From contig NW_024609839.1 of the NCBI RefSeq assembly GCF_016920785.2, forward strand, positions 26,475,085 through 26,539,084: a DNA stretch of 64,000 nucleotides. The letters run 5' to 3'. Under the pieces are notes generated by a model. That model was not told the origin of the DNA. It searched no databases and saw only the letters and a list, made by a program, of their open reading frames with translations. The stretch is from Ixodes scapularis (lineage: Eukaryota > Arthropoda > Arachnida > Ixodida > Ixodidae). Both the position numbers and the translations under genes were made by a program. Shown piece after piece: positions 1 to 10,126 of this stretch (the stretch's first letter is position 1; every line of letters starts with the position of its first letter).

Positions 1-228
1 ACTTTCCGAGCTTTGATACGGTGGCAGGAAGCTCAGGCGATATCGTTTTACTTTGTCAAGTGCTGTTAGGACAGAAAACCGTCTTCTACGTTTGCAGAAA
101 AAAAAAAAAAAAAAACTCAAGATAGCTAGCAATTAACAGTGAATTTAAACACCAAAATGGCTGAGGCGTATCTACCCTTACTAAGCAGCTTATTTAGTGA
201 CTCTAGTCGAAACCTCCAGAAGGTATAG
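1..228. other. AT-rich leader with poly(A)
   Basis: Unassigned sequence containing a 15+ base A run near 99-115. I see no gene or element here. Confidence 0.5.
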
Positions 229-643
229 GGTGCCTGGAACGCTTCTCCGACTGGTGTGTTTTCCGCGTCCAAAAAGAGTGGTCCGTCGATTTCCGCCTGA
301 TGACGTCATAAAAGCGTCACGTTGTCTCCGGTCGCGATCCTGGCGGCGTCCCAATAGCTGCGGTGTATGTGGCAGACGCCTGTTCTGCTGCAGGTCCCTC
401 TTTGGTGTGACAGTCCATGGAAGCTTCGGCAGTCAGAGGTTGAGACGCCGAGGCGACAGCGACACTCGCGTTCGCTCGTGCTTTTCACCAGCATCTCTAT
501 GTTCCACCGCCAGGTTCGCGGCATCCGACAGCATGACACTTCGACTTCTGTGACGTCATTTGTTGCCACTTCGGCAGCACTTTCGATGTATGGGCGAGGT
601 AGGACGCTAAACATGCACCAGTCAGAGACGCGCTCCACGCACC
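229..643. mobile_element. Family B inverted-repeat element, copy 1 (complete)
   Basis: A 415-bp dispersed repeat. The two ends are degenerate inverted repeats: the left end begins GGTGCCTGGAACGC and reads into CCGACTGGTGTG, and the reverse complement of the right end begins GGTGCGTGGAGCGC and reads into CTGACTGGTGCA. TGACGTCA-type palindromes occur inside both arms, near 299-308 and 550-558. Related copies lie near 25095-25460 (interrupted) and 38048-38830 (longer middle). The frames of up to 118 codons crossing it resemble no protein I know and are not shared intact by the other copies, so I treat them as chance. The superfamily is undetermined because I see no clear target duplication. Confidence 0.7.
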
Positions 644-719
644 AAACTAAGGCGTTTTTTATGTAGACATTGACTGGATCACCGTCGCTGGTTCACACGG
701 AAGGGACACGGAAACACTT

Positions 720-1032
720 CACTCTAAAAAAATGCCCGTGCGTCTGCCTTCCCGCACAACACTCCGAGAGCCAATCACCGTAACTTACGGAGGCAGCTCA
801 GCGAATGACGATGTCGAAACATATGTTTATACCAAAAAACGCAGTCCAAGTTGTGACATTAAGCAATTCAAAACGTCACGCTTGCATGGCTTAATGTCAC
901 AGCTCAGACTGCGTTTTTTCGTCTAAATATATGTTTCGGCATCGTCATTCGCTGAGCTGCCTCCGTGAGTTGCGGTGATTGGCTCTTCGAGTGTTGTGCG
1001 GCAAAGCAGACGCACAGGCTTTTTTTAGAGTG
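720..1032. mobile_element. Near-palindromic fold-back MITE
   Basis: Two arms of about 140 bases are close to perfect inverted complements. The left arm starts CACTCTAAAAAAA and passes GGAGGCAGCTCAGCGAATGA. The right arm mirrors this and ends TTTTTTTAGAGTG. Only a few tens of bases around 865-890 form a loop, flanked by the complementary TGACATTAAGC and GCTTAATGTCA. The transcript would fold into a single long hairpin. No transposase is encoded. Arm similarity looks above 90 percent, suggesting a fairly young insertion. Confidence 0.9.
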
Positions 1033-1845
1033 CTGAGAGTATTTCAAGGGTCATCGAAAGAAATTTGGTGCTTGCAGTTGATTGGTGATATCCTCCAAAA
1101 GCTGCTGATAGAGTTAATTGTACCAAAAATATAGGGTCCACAAGTACATCATCGCGGACGTCGCCCCCAGGCAATAAAAGCGAATGAAACCTTTAAAATG
1201 GTCGAAGTACGAAGACGAGAAAAAAAGCAGATTGGGATGTACTGGAAGGATCCTATACATTTGTGAATAGCTTTGGAAGTGTTACGGCTCTGTCTGCCTT
1301 ATGGAGGACGTGCAACAACGGTCTATCAACTGTGTCTTCACAGTCGACTGATTGCTGCACAACCACAGGACGAGCGATGCAGTGTTTGGGTTTGTGTTTA
1401 TCGGAGCACCTTCTCGACAAAAGAAAATTGTCAAAAAAGTTAAAGATATACCCTATTCTCCCGGTCCTTCTCGTAATTGCCAAATAAGATAATTACGAAC
1501 GGTTTGACATTGCATTCTCTTCTCGTTTAATGGGTGCTGGGAGCACGTGACACGGAAATAAAAGAGGCACTTGCTTATTGCGTACCGGCTTACACTAGCG
1601 TATTCACTATTGCGTAATCACCGCACTGCGCCGGCCAATTTTCTCATTTACATCGGAGTGACAGATCAGTAGATTTCGATGGATGGCTATAAAATCATGC
1701 TGTCTAAACAACAAATATCTATAGAAAATATTTGTTTACTTCTACACGTCATCACCTTGCCGGTGGGCTTTGACTCCCTGTTTTTGCTAAGATAATAGGT
1801 ATAGGAATAGGGCTTGAAACTAAAGCCGTGGTCACACTGCTCATA
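1033..1845. other. Unassigned intergenic DNA
   Basis: Nothing recognisable: several short overlapping frames on both strands without protein similarity, and no repeat partner elsewhere in the window. Confidence 0.5.
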
Positions 1846-2009
1846 CATCATACAAAAGGTAGTCTGCAAACACCAGTCACCGCCATATCTGTGGTTTGAA
1901 TGCCGCGTGCACCAGTTTCCTCCTTGAACCCATTGCCATGCGGCACTCGAAGCACGGATCTAGCAGAGACTTGCGTTCGAATCTTTGTAGACTCTCTATT
2001 GCATGATGT
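1846..2009. mobile_element. Family C MITE, copy 1
   Basis: The left end CATCATACAAAAGGTAGTC and the right end GACTCTCTATTGCATGATG are imperfect inverted repeats. The interior (GCCGCGTGC, AGCACGGATCT) is shared with the copy at 40581-40745, which proves a dispersed family. Isolated ends of the same family can be seen near 14083, 34249 and 43690. Non-coding. Confidence 0.75.
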
Positions 2010-2237
2010 ATAAACAGTGCGGCCCCGGCTTGGCAAGTATGCAGTCAATACTTCACGCGTTCATGTTTCCCCGCCACCGCGGTGATCACAAGTTGGGCAC
2101 AGGACGGGTCTCGTGCTTGGTTGCCATGATCTAAAACGTTTCACTGCATGGCTTCCACGAACCTACCTCATGCATACGGATAGCATATATCTTTTCACGG
2201 TGAACCGCACCTTGGTGACGAGATTCCTCAGTGTCTT

Positions 2238-3450
2238 AAAGGGGGACTAAAACACTTTCTCCGATAGTCTATTTACCGTCCATACCCAATCTGTAAGCTC
2301 TAAGCATCCTAAAAACCCCAAACATTACATTCATGCGTGGCCAACTTCTCCATTAAAATTGGTATCAAAATATCGATTACACCTCGGAACTATCGCCGAC
2401 ACCAGAGGGCACCAGAGGACACACAAAGGGCACCCTAATCTGGACACTTAGAAAGAAAGTTGACGAAAAATTTGGCGGCTTTGATTCGCCGTCGACGCAT
2501 TTGTCTTTGGACCCGGCCAATCATAGTTGCCGGATTTCTCGCCGACCTTTTCGCCAAGTGCCCAGATTAGGGTCCCGCAGGGCTCTGCCCTTTAGATTAA
2601 CTGTGTAGGCTATGCTTGCAGAGCCAGAGTATTGCGTTCCTTTTCCTTACGCCGCCAAGTCCGTATTGGCACAAAAGGAGTCACGTGCGCCGAGCCGGAT
2701 CCCATCGTCATGAGGGAGAGCGGCCTTGTAGGCGCCGAGTTTCAGGCAAAGCATGTTTCTCGCTTTGCGTTTGCGAAATATACATCCTACACTTAAGTCG
2801 AACGAACTGGAAGGTTCCTTCACCACTGAAAATTATGTGTAGCCACTGGGTACAGTAAAATCAGATTGTTTGATAACGCGAGTGGTGTTTTAAAACATGT
2901 TTCAGAAGTCTGGGAAGCAGACTATACGAAGTACGAATCGCATTGCCCGAGGCTGCGGCGCTCGCGCAGTGATACGCCATAGGCATTCTGGGCACCTCGG
3001 ACTAGACAACAACGTGCAGCTACGAATTGCTAAGGGACGACGTTTTCGTCGGCTACTACGTTCTACCGACGGTATAGACAAAAACCGGAGACAAAAGACG
3101 GGCTGCTCCTCAATTTTCAGCATGCACGTCGCCTCACGGCCACGGCATCCGCGCCTGCTGCTTCCCTGGAGAAGTGACGGTCGCTTCCCGCAGTGCGGCT
3201 TTGAAACCATCATGGCTGCCCTGGGAACACTATTGCGATACTCTTCTCCGCAAGCGGAGCATATACAGTCACTCTACTGCCCCTCGTCCAATGGCGCCGT
3301 CTGGTGTGGATATTTTATATTGATTTTAATGGAGAAATCAACCACGAATGAATGTAATGTCTGGTTTTCTTTTAAGATGCTTAAAAACCCATAGACTCAG
3401 TTATGATCAGAAATAGGCTATCACAAAACTAGGCTAAGGGCCCCCAAGGA
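2238..3450. mobile_element. 1.2-kb long-TIR element with no recognisable transposase
   Basis: The segment 2290-2370 (CTAAGCATCCTAAAAA, then AACATTACATTCATGCGTGG and CTCCATTAAAAT) reappears inverted at 3319-3395. The match continues more weakly outward (GATAGTCTATTT against GATAGCCTATTT) and inward to a second inverted pair around CACCCTAATCTG (2430-2450) and CAGATTAGGGTCC (2560-2576). The interior frame at 2897-3394 (165 codons) is arginine-rich and matches nothing known to me. I read it as chance coding inside a non-autonomous element. The ends are approximate. Confidence 0.6.
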
Positions 3451-3624
3451 AGAGATTAGCAATGCCCAGACATTTCTATTACAATACAACAAAAAAGACT
3501 GTAAGAAATTCTTAGACAAATCTTAGACAAAAAGAATGAACACGCTATCAAAGGTTATTATTTTTTTTATAAATAAGGAACTTAATCAAAAATAAAATGA
3601 CTGATCACGCGTCGCATACTAATT

Positions 3625-3690
3625 GCATACTAATTGCGGAAACAACCATCTTTATAACACGTAAGATGGTTGTTTCCGCAATTAGCATGC
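3625..3690. repeat. 28-bp perfect-but-one hairpin
   Basis: GCATACTAATTGCGGAAACA and the bases following it to 3652 are mirrored at 3663-3690 with a single mismatch and a 10-base loop (3653-3662). The left flank also repeats GCATACTAATTGC in tandem. It may be the tip of an eroded MITE. Confidence 0.8.
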
Positions 3691-4215
3691 GGCGCCCGAT
3701 TTTGGCCAACACTTCCCAGGTAACGATAATTTTAGGCGTCACCTAAGAAAGGAGGGTCGCTGATTGGACACGAGTGATGCGCCAGCGCTCGGCTGCGACT
3801 CGTATCCAATCAGCGAGAACCCGAATTCCAGCCGAACGCTGACGCAGCACTCGTGGTAAGTGACGCTACAAATTCAGCACTACTGCATCGTAATTTGGGA
3901 GGCGTTGCTTCAGACTCCTGTTAAGATAGGGAGCATTTTCTACCTTTAGACACAGGTCTCCGGTGTTTACGTCCTTCACAACTCATAAATAAAAAGACAA
4001 GAAAAAATTGGCCTTAGGTATTTCTTGACAGTCACTCGAATCTTATAGGAACAGTGTTATTCTTCGAATCACATGAGGAGTGTTATTCCGAGAATAACTC
4101 TCTTCGAATTCGGACTGGACAAACTGGGGTGACTGCCACAGCATTCATACAGACATTTTAAGAATGTTCGAGTTTAACTTTTTTATTATTATTTTTTTTA
4201 TTTTGAAGACACGAC
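3691..4215. other. Intergenic DNA with a dispersed repeat segment
   Basis: The block 3765-3850 (GCTGATTGGACACGAGT, later CGTATCCAATCAGCG) is an inverted pair. Related pairs lie near 39470-39580, and weakly near 12265-12310. It is probably another small TIR repeat family. No gene is seen. Confidence 0.45.
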
Positions 4216-5002
4216 TATTTGTTGAGAAACTGAGAGAGAATAGGACACAAAAGCGCGCGGGAACGTTAGCATGCCGAGCTCTGGTCGGCACGATTAGTGG
4301 ATAGTAGGGCTGGGCAATTGATCGATTAACCTAGCGATTGATCGATTAAGGCTTTAATCATGATTGTTTTTTTAACCGGTTAGTCGGTAAAATTTTGACG
4401 AACCAAATGAAAGAGAAAATTGCGCGCTTTCACTATGCGGTCGTGGATGAGTGGACCTGTATGAAGGGCAAACTATTGGGTCATCTTTTAGCCTGAAGGA
4501 AATTCTGTAGGGGCGTGATCTGCAACTCCTGACAAGTGCAGAAGGTCGCACGTGTCTTGGCCGCTCCGACGTCTTGCGAGTGTCCGTTTAGCCGAGCAGA
4601 GACTATATATTGTGAACAATCGAAGGAGGTCGTTCTTGCCGGAGAATATCAACGAACCTCTTTACCTCACGCAGCTGAGGTAATAATCTGCGAGTGCGAG
4701 TGAATTTGAACATCTTTTGAAACATACAGTGGGGTTGATTTATTATCAAAATTGGATATGGCGCACTTGACCACATAAAGAGCAAAAGCAAGAAAAAAGA
4801 AAAAAAAAGAAAAAAAATATTATTTTAATAATATATGCATGAAGATTATTGAAACCGATTAGTCTATTAATTAAATGATTAAAGGGTGGCGATTAATTCA
4901 ATTAAAATTTAATCGACGCCCAGCCCTAGTGGGTAGACTTAACGCTAGCATGCCTTTGTCTGCACTGCAGTCGTCCTCTTCCTCAGTATCTCGGCGCATA
5001 GT
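4216..5002. mobile_element. Family A MITE interrupted by a hAT element
   Basis: The outer halves (4216-4304 and 4929-5002) belong to the family seen at 8128-8342, 17557-18206, 18435-18599 and 37615-37864. Shared marks are CCGAGCTCTGG, the motif TAGTGGGTAGAC, and ends resembling GAGAAACTGAG and its inverse CTCAGTATCTCGGCGCATA. The 624-bp hAT-type insert splits it exactly at the GTGGGTAG core, so this MITE is older than the insert. Confidence 0.7.
4305..4928. mobile_element. Non-autonomous hAT-type element with 8-bp target duplication
   Basis: The termini are TAGGGCTGGGC and its inverse GCCCAGCCCTA. They are flanked by GTGGATAG at 4297-4304 and GTGGGTAG at 4929-4936, an 8-bp duplication with one difference. 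Eight-base duplications and TAGGG/CAGGG ends are the hAT hallmark. Subterminal ATCGATTAA-like repeats occur at both ends. No transposase frame is present, so it would need a partner in trans. Integration into a family A MITE is clear from the flanks. Confidence 0.88.
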
Positions 5003-5742
5003 CACTGAGGTTCTAAGAAACGCAGAGGCTCCTCAGCCAATGAGATTGCGGCATTGGCCGATAAGAAAGCCGAAGAACGAATCACGAACAAGAAGCACGA
5101 AATAAGCCACGCCCCGTGTTTCTTAGGCTGGCAGGCACTATTAGCGCCGAGACGTTTCGGTGGCGCCCTCTTGTGGTTTCCGTTCGTGACGTCACGACCA
5201 GGATTCGCCTCGCCGTGATTGGTAGGATTTGCCTCTGCCTCGCCGTGAACCGGTCATTTAGGCAGGCGTTATCAGTATACAGAAAGCTATGGTTTGGCTA
5301 TTCGGGAACTTTAGCCACAGCGACACTTTTGATCGCGCTCGTCGCTAATACAAACAGTGAACTCGATTCTCGCATATAGTGTATCACGATGACCACTACG
5401 TCTAATCCCAACTTTGCACTCGACCGCGCGCGCGGACCCCACAGAACGTGATTAGGGTACGTGATTCGCCGGATCGCGGCCAAACCAACCCAGATGGTAG
5501 GGGTGCACAAACATGGCTCCCTCCACCCGGGCGAACGCAACCCCCAACAACGTCATCAGCCGAACGTGTGCAGTGAATCTGCGCTGAAAACAAAAAAGCG
5601 ATGACTGACTTTCTCACGCCCTTCGCAAGAACCACCATTATAAACACACACGGACAGCGGAACAAAAAACTGCCTCTGGGTACGTCGCGCGGACAGGGAC
5701 CGGCAATTTGGACGATTAGAAGCGTGTCCAATGATACCACTA

Positions 5743-5777
<35 letters not shown>

Positions 5778-7563
5778 ACGAAACAACTAGCAAAGGGGAC
5801 AAGTACTATCTTCGGTCGTTTTCGTCTTTGGCGCTCGGTCTCTTTTCTTCTCTTGTTCGTTTCTCCTGGACGTAATTTATCGTGTCATTCCCCTTGTCTG
5901 TTTATATAGAAAGCTATGCGCTCCGCATTAATTGGAGAGGAAACCGGCCCTCCTGCTTTCTTTCTCTCTCTCTCTATCTTTCTCAGCGAACATGCCGGCG
6001 TATACAAGACGAGCGGCTCGTAGATTATCATTATGATGGTCCACTGAGAGACGCCAAAGCTTGCATGGCCGGTTCCATGCCCTCTCTCGCTTGCGCTTTG
6101 TGTGAAAGCACTTTCGAAGGCCGAAAGACATTGGCCGAAGGATCAACTTGGTTCGCCCGAAAACTCTAACCTCGGCGGAAGGCCTCGGCGAAGCAGTAAC
6201 TGCGAGATTCGGTAAATTTTAGAAGAGCTTCCCGTATTTGGGCCTGCTCCGGCGTGTGAATTTGTGACAGCCTCGAGCTAGTGATTGTCACATTGGATGA
6301 AAATTTAAATTAAGGAGAAAAAAGAAATAAGATTAGTGCACAAAGGGGCCTTTCAAGTCGGTTTCCTCTGTGGAACTTGACTGCGCTTGACTGTGCTACG
6401 TCTAGATGTACGACTCCAAGATACCGACACGCGTATACGTGTTATGAAGCGGGAGCAACCAGTTCAAGATGTAGTACGGCACGCATACAAAAGACGAATG
6501 TAGTATACCGGTAACTCAGTCATATCTCGACGTAAATCCTGATTCACATAGTGCACTTTACTTACGATTTCGCAGCTGCCACGTCGCCCTTGGGGTGAAA
6601 AATGCATATATATATATATGGCGAAGTCGGTGGCTGCGAATCAAACAGAGCAGGGGTCCTCAATAAGGTGTCTTCACGTGGGTGACATCGGACCGTTTTC
6701 GTCGCGAAGCTTATGTTTACTTTTTAAGACCGCCTTCCGGTGTACCGGCGTACGGTGGTACTATGTAGAGCTGCCTATAGAGCCTGAAAGGGGCACTCAA
6801 GTGCTGTTTTGTAAAAGCTTTATTTTGATGGAATATTGTTTGTCAATAGAAGATGCCAGTTCACGTCCAAGTAAACTCACAGCAATAAAAATACACGGGC
6901 AGTATTTTCTCTTGGGGAAGGGGGGGGGGGGGGGGGAATGGATTCTCGGGTCTTCGCCAGCTTTTTAAAATTTAACCAATAAATATATTTAATTGCTGTA
7001 GATTACGAACGTTCCTATCATTGCTTTTGTCAGGCGCGCTGGGCCTGTAGGATATTACGGGAAATTCCTTCCCCTGTAATGACCCCAAAAGGGGTAACAG
7101 TATTGCGAAATAAATAAAAAAATAACACTGCAATTATTGGTTGAAAAAGCCGTCTGACGGCGCCCCCTGGTGAAGGAAATCGGCCGGCCATAAGTATATT
7201 TTTGTTTCGTTTTTTTTAAACATTTTTTGAGGATGCTTAGATCTCCTAGATTCAATTATTATAATAAATAGACGATAGAGAGAATCCACTTTTTGAACAA
7301 TCATGGCAGAATCCGCAATTTCCCTCCAAGAAAAATGTTAAAGGAAGGTGGGGGGCCTAAATGTCGAGCGAGTGTCAGAAAATACGTTCCGCGACTGCAA
7401 ACGCGAATAGAATAGAACGAACGCCTAATTTCGAAATGTCTGCTCGTTCCACCACCCGTGCAACTGTTCAGGGTTCAACTCGCAATAAGAAGCCGTACCG
7501 CGGCGCCAGTTTACCACTTCGGCAAACAAGAGAATCACACAAAAGCGCAGCAACACCGATGGG
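5003..7563. other. Gene-poor region with homopolymers and microsatellites
   Basis: Contains a C run of about 30 bases (5741-5772), a CT run near 5960-5980, a short TA run (6608-6620) and a G run near 6922-6938. The block 5010-5105 (GGCCGATAAGAAAGCCGAAG) is weakly related to 47075-47125. Several frames of 70-116 codons look like chance. No recognisable gene. Confidence 0.5.
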
Positions 7564-7700
7564 ATATTGATATTGATATTTATTTATTTAACCCTTGAGA
7601 GTTTGGACACCACAGAAGGCCAGTGGCCCGTACCCGTAGGTTTGTGGTACCATACAAGACATTATACACTCACACTCACATATGCACACACACATGAATA
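7564..7700 (-). mobile_element. LINE 3' end fragment with (ATATC)n tail
   Basis: Read on the minus strand, the sequence ends ACCCTCAAGGGTT-like text, then AAATAAATAAATATC and repeats of ATATC at 7564-7592. A 3' UTR followed by a short tandem tail is typical of CR1/L2-like retroposons. Other LINEs in this window end in different tails. There is no coding part, so family assignment is an inference. Confidence 0.4.
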
Positions 7701-8127
7701 AATAAGATGCCAGGTGATAACAAATTCGAGCCGCTGGGAAGTGTTTTATTTTTCTTTGCTGCCTGGATTATTATTTTGATAAATATCAGAATGGTACGCA
7801 TTAGTGCAAAGTATCCAAGTTCCGAAATTGTACCGTTTGAGGTCATTTAATATCTACCACGAGTCGAGATTAATTAACCTTAATAAGGGTTTTAGCGCAA
7901 GATCGTTTGCACCTGCAAGCAACTCGTCGTGGAAACGTCAATAAAACCAATAAAACCGTCTGCGGGCTGACAAAAGACGATGCATTCGAAATGATACTAA
8001 TTAAATCGGAAAACCTACCAAATATCGCGATGTTTGCGAATTTGCGTACGAAACATCTTGTCTGGTGAAGGGCGTTCACATTACTCTGTATATGGGAGTC
8101 AAAAGCGTCCGTTTCAGTCAAGGCCTT

Positions 8128-8342
8128 ATGCGGAGTGCGAGTTCGTCTGCTTCTTTTGCAGAAATTGTGATGACGTCAGAACGCTGAGCTCTGGTTGGCT
8201 ATGAATGAAGGATAGTGGGTAGACCTTAAAGCAAGCTGCCTTGAACCCTACCCCCTATCCTTCATTCAGAGCCTATCAGAGCTCGGCATTCTGATGTTAC
8301 CGCAACCCTCTCAAAAGAAGCAGACGAACATGCTCTCCGCAT
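8128..8342. mobile_element. Family A MITE, compact copy
   Basis: A 215-bp element. The left end ATGCGGAGTGCGAGTTCGTC and the right end GACGAACATGCTCTCCGCAT are inverted repeats, both followed inward by the complementary TGCTTCTTTTG and CAAAAGAAGCA. The inverted GACGTCAGAACGC / GCATTCTGATGTT pair and the paired AGGATAGTGGGTAGACC / CCTATCCTTCATTC motifs match the other copies. Non-coding. Confidence 0.9.
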
Positions 8343-8476
8343 TGACCAGCGCTACTGAACAAATACAGTCATTAGATATAGGCATATAGCCGACCTGTTT
8401 TCTTTCAGACTACGAATATTGAGATTCACGTGGTACAATACATTAGAGAGCGCGAATACGACTAGCACAGTGGCCA
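8343..8476. other. Spacer between MITE and LTR element
   Basis: Short unassigned DNA. The last bases (TGGCCA) abut the TG that opens the 5' LTR. Confidence 0.5.
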
Positions 8477-9375
8477 TGTCGCGAAGTTTTGCTCGCGCGA
8501 GTATTTCGTCTAGCTTCACTTTATGTTTTTGCCTTTTTCGAGAGTTCTTTCCGTCTACACGGGACGGCTGTTGGATTCCGCCGGGGTCGGGGGACTCCAA
8601 ATGGGGGAGAACGTGAGCGCTGTAACACTATACTTGGTTTACAGAACCCCGCGTTGGAGACTTTTTGTCTTGTGTATGTTTGCATTTGGGATCTCTACTT
8701 CGGAGGTGGTTTTGCGCTGTGTATGGGTAACTTCTCTGTCTACGTACGAATGTGCTTTCTGTTGTTTATGGCTGCTCTTGTGAGCTTCGTTGAGAATGTG
8801 TTCTGTCTCGTATATGCGCGTGTTTTGGAATGTTCGTATTTGCTTTAGGTTCCGAGCCTTTGATTGGCTCTAAGAAAACCCCTCTTGATTGGTCCTTCCC
8901 ACACTTTCTGATTGGAGGACTGAAGGACCCCAGAATGCTGGTGAACTGAATATAAGCGGCCACCGAAGGACTGTAAGGCACTTGGCTCCAGGATACCAAG
9001 CCTTGGACACCTCCCTGCCTCTGGAAACCAACCTGTACGTCCGACCCCCCTTCGGCTGTGGAGCCGTCCGCCCGCTAGCTCGCAAACTTGGTCCCCCTTA
9101 CGGCTGTGGAGGAGTTCGGCTCGCCCGCCTTTGTGTGGAACTGTGTTTGTCGAGTTTGGCTGTGGTCGGGGCCCCCGCTGAGGGTGTGTGTGGTCAGGGA
9201 GGACGGCAGGGAAAGTTTCCAGAGGTTAGGATTGTTCCCCCCAACATTTAATGACGAATTGGCCATATCTGTTGTAAAGATTTTATATCCTATCACTTAA
9301 AAAAAAGTTGTATTTTTTAATATCAGCATCTTTAATCAACGGAGAAAAGAGGAGTCTATTATTTTCTTCGTTACA
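8477..9375 (+). repeat. 5' LTR
   Basis: An 899-base LTR starting TGTCGCGAAG and ending CTTCGTTACA. Open frames of 119-120 codons cross it, but they recur only because the other LTR repeats the sequence. I do not call them genes. A near-duplicated block around CTTCGGCTGTGGAG and CTTACGGCTGTGGAGG lies at 9050-9115. Confidence 0.93.
8862..8957 (+). promoter_or_regulatory. LTR promoter: three inverted CCAAT boxes and a TATA-like box
   Basis: GATTGG occurs three times, at 8862, 8887 and 8910, with spacings of 25 and 23 bases, followed by TATAAGC at 8951. This is a plausible U3 core promoter, so the transcript would begin about 25-30 bases further on. The same array is present in the 3' LTR near 11218-11313. 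The motifs are seen directly. Promoter activity is inferred. Confidence 0.6.
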
Positions 9376-9379
9376 AAAG

Positions 9380-9397
9380 TGGTGGAGGTGCGGGGTA
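9380..9397 (+). promoter_or_regulatory. Primer-binding site, tRNA-Ala-like
   Basis: TGGTGGAGGTGCGGGGTA starts four bases after the 5' LTR. Its complement ends ...CACCTCCACCA, which fits the acceptor stem, discriminator base and CCA tail of eukaryotic alanine tRNAs as I remember them. It sits exactly where minus-strand DNA synthesis of an LTR element is primed. Confidence 0.7.
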
Positions 9398-9492
9398 CGA
9401 CCGATTACTACAATCGCCAGTTGGCCCGTCCTCAAGCAGCAAGATGCGGAGTCGTCGAATTCACCCTGCGGAGGCAGCCTGGATCCCTCATC

Positions 9493-9648
9493 ATGGACGG
9501 CGCCACCGTGACAACTGAGAGGACTGCGCCATCTCAGCGCAGCACCGCCATGGCGAACCTCCTTGTCCTCTTTACTCTGACGATGCTCATCAGCGGAACT
9601 CTCTCCAAGACAGCACCTCATCCCCGACAATCAGCGTCTCCAAACCAA
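9493..9648 (+). CDS. Candidate first exon of LTR-element ORF with signal-peptide-like segment
   Basis: In-frame ATGs lie at 9493 and 9550. The second has a strong Kozak context (CACCGCCATGG). From it the frame encodes a short N-terminus followed by a hydrophobic run (LLVLFTLTMLI) and a small-residue stretch, like a secretory signal. The open frame reaches a good 5' splice site, CCAA|GTGAGA, at 9649, and the exon ends in phase 0. Unspliced, the frame runs on to a stop at 9720. By analogy, an exon of this kind upstream in an LTR element could supply the leader of a spliced envelope-like product. No envelope family can be identified from what remains. The coding claim is an inference. Confidence 0.4.
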
Positions 9649-9958
9649 GTGAGAACTTTCCGGCCGCTTCTAAATTGCCGTCCATTCCTCGTGAAGCACC
9701 GTGCTCGATTCAAAAATTGAGCGAAAAGTGCCGATTGCCTCTTCAATTATTCCGACCTGGAACTTTCGAACACTGACGTCGCTCAAGAAATTTTCTATCC
9801 ACTTTAACTTCCTCGACCCAAAAGTTACGTAGTTTTGTCGCTGGTGCGTTGCCCTAGTTGTGTATTTATGAGTCATGTTTAAAAATGAATTTAGTGTGCA
9901 GATAGAAAAGGGAGTTGAGCTCGACTATGTATTCTTGTCATTGCCTTTTGTTTTATAG
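9649..9958 (+). other. Candidate intron in the LTR element
   Basis: Begins GTGAGA at 9649 and ends with a pyrimidine-rich tract and TTTTATAG at 9958. Length is 310 bases. Both ends fit spliceosomal consensus. No RNA evidence is available. Confidence 0.4.
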
Positions 9959-10126
9959 CGCCTCGGGCCCCCAGAAGCCGTAGCCATGTTAAATACTGCG
10001 CGGACTCTCTGGATGGGCTCGGTAATTGCGCAAATTCTCCTCCTACTCTGGTGGCTCTCCTTGTCGGTGGGACCAAGTCCAGTCATGTTCAATACGGCGG
10101 ACTGCCCCGATGTTGAGTATACTTGA
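9959..10126 (+). CDS. Candidate second exon, hydrophobic small ORF
   Basis: Follows the predicted acceptor and stays in the same frame (phase 0), passing an ATG at 9986 and a strongly hydrophobic run (QILLLLWWLSLSV) before a stop at 10124-10126. The segment CGGCGGACTGCCCCGATGTT near its end has a weaker echo at about 10287-10308 (CGGCGGACCACCCCGATGTT). There, another LLL/WW-containing frame ends, which suggests a degenerate duplication. It may be the remnant of a membrane-inserted or secreted protein. Function unknown. Confidence 0.35.
   Translation, partial: RLGPPEAVAMLNTARTLWMGSVIAQILLLLWWLSLSVGPSPVMFNTADCPDVEYT

Noticed and set aside
2897..3394. 165-codon plus-strand frame
   Set aside because: Lies inside a long-TIR element, is arginine-rich from composition, and its end is the terminal inverted repeat itself.
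8489..8848. Frames of about 120 codons repeated at 8489-9251 and 10716-11607, resembling a duplicated gene family
   Set aside because: They fall inside the two LTRs and are identical because the LTRs are. Several overlap in different frames and none has a domain.
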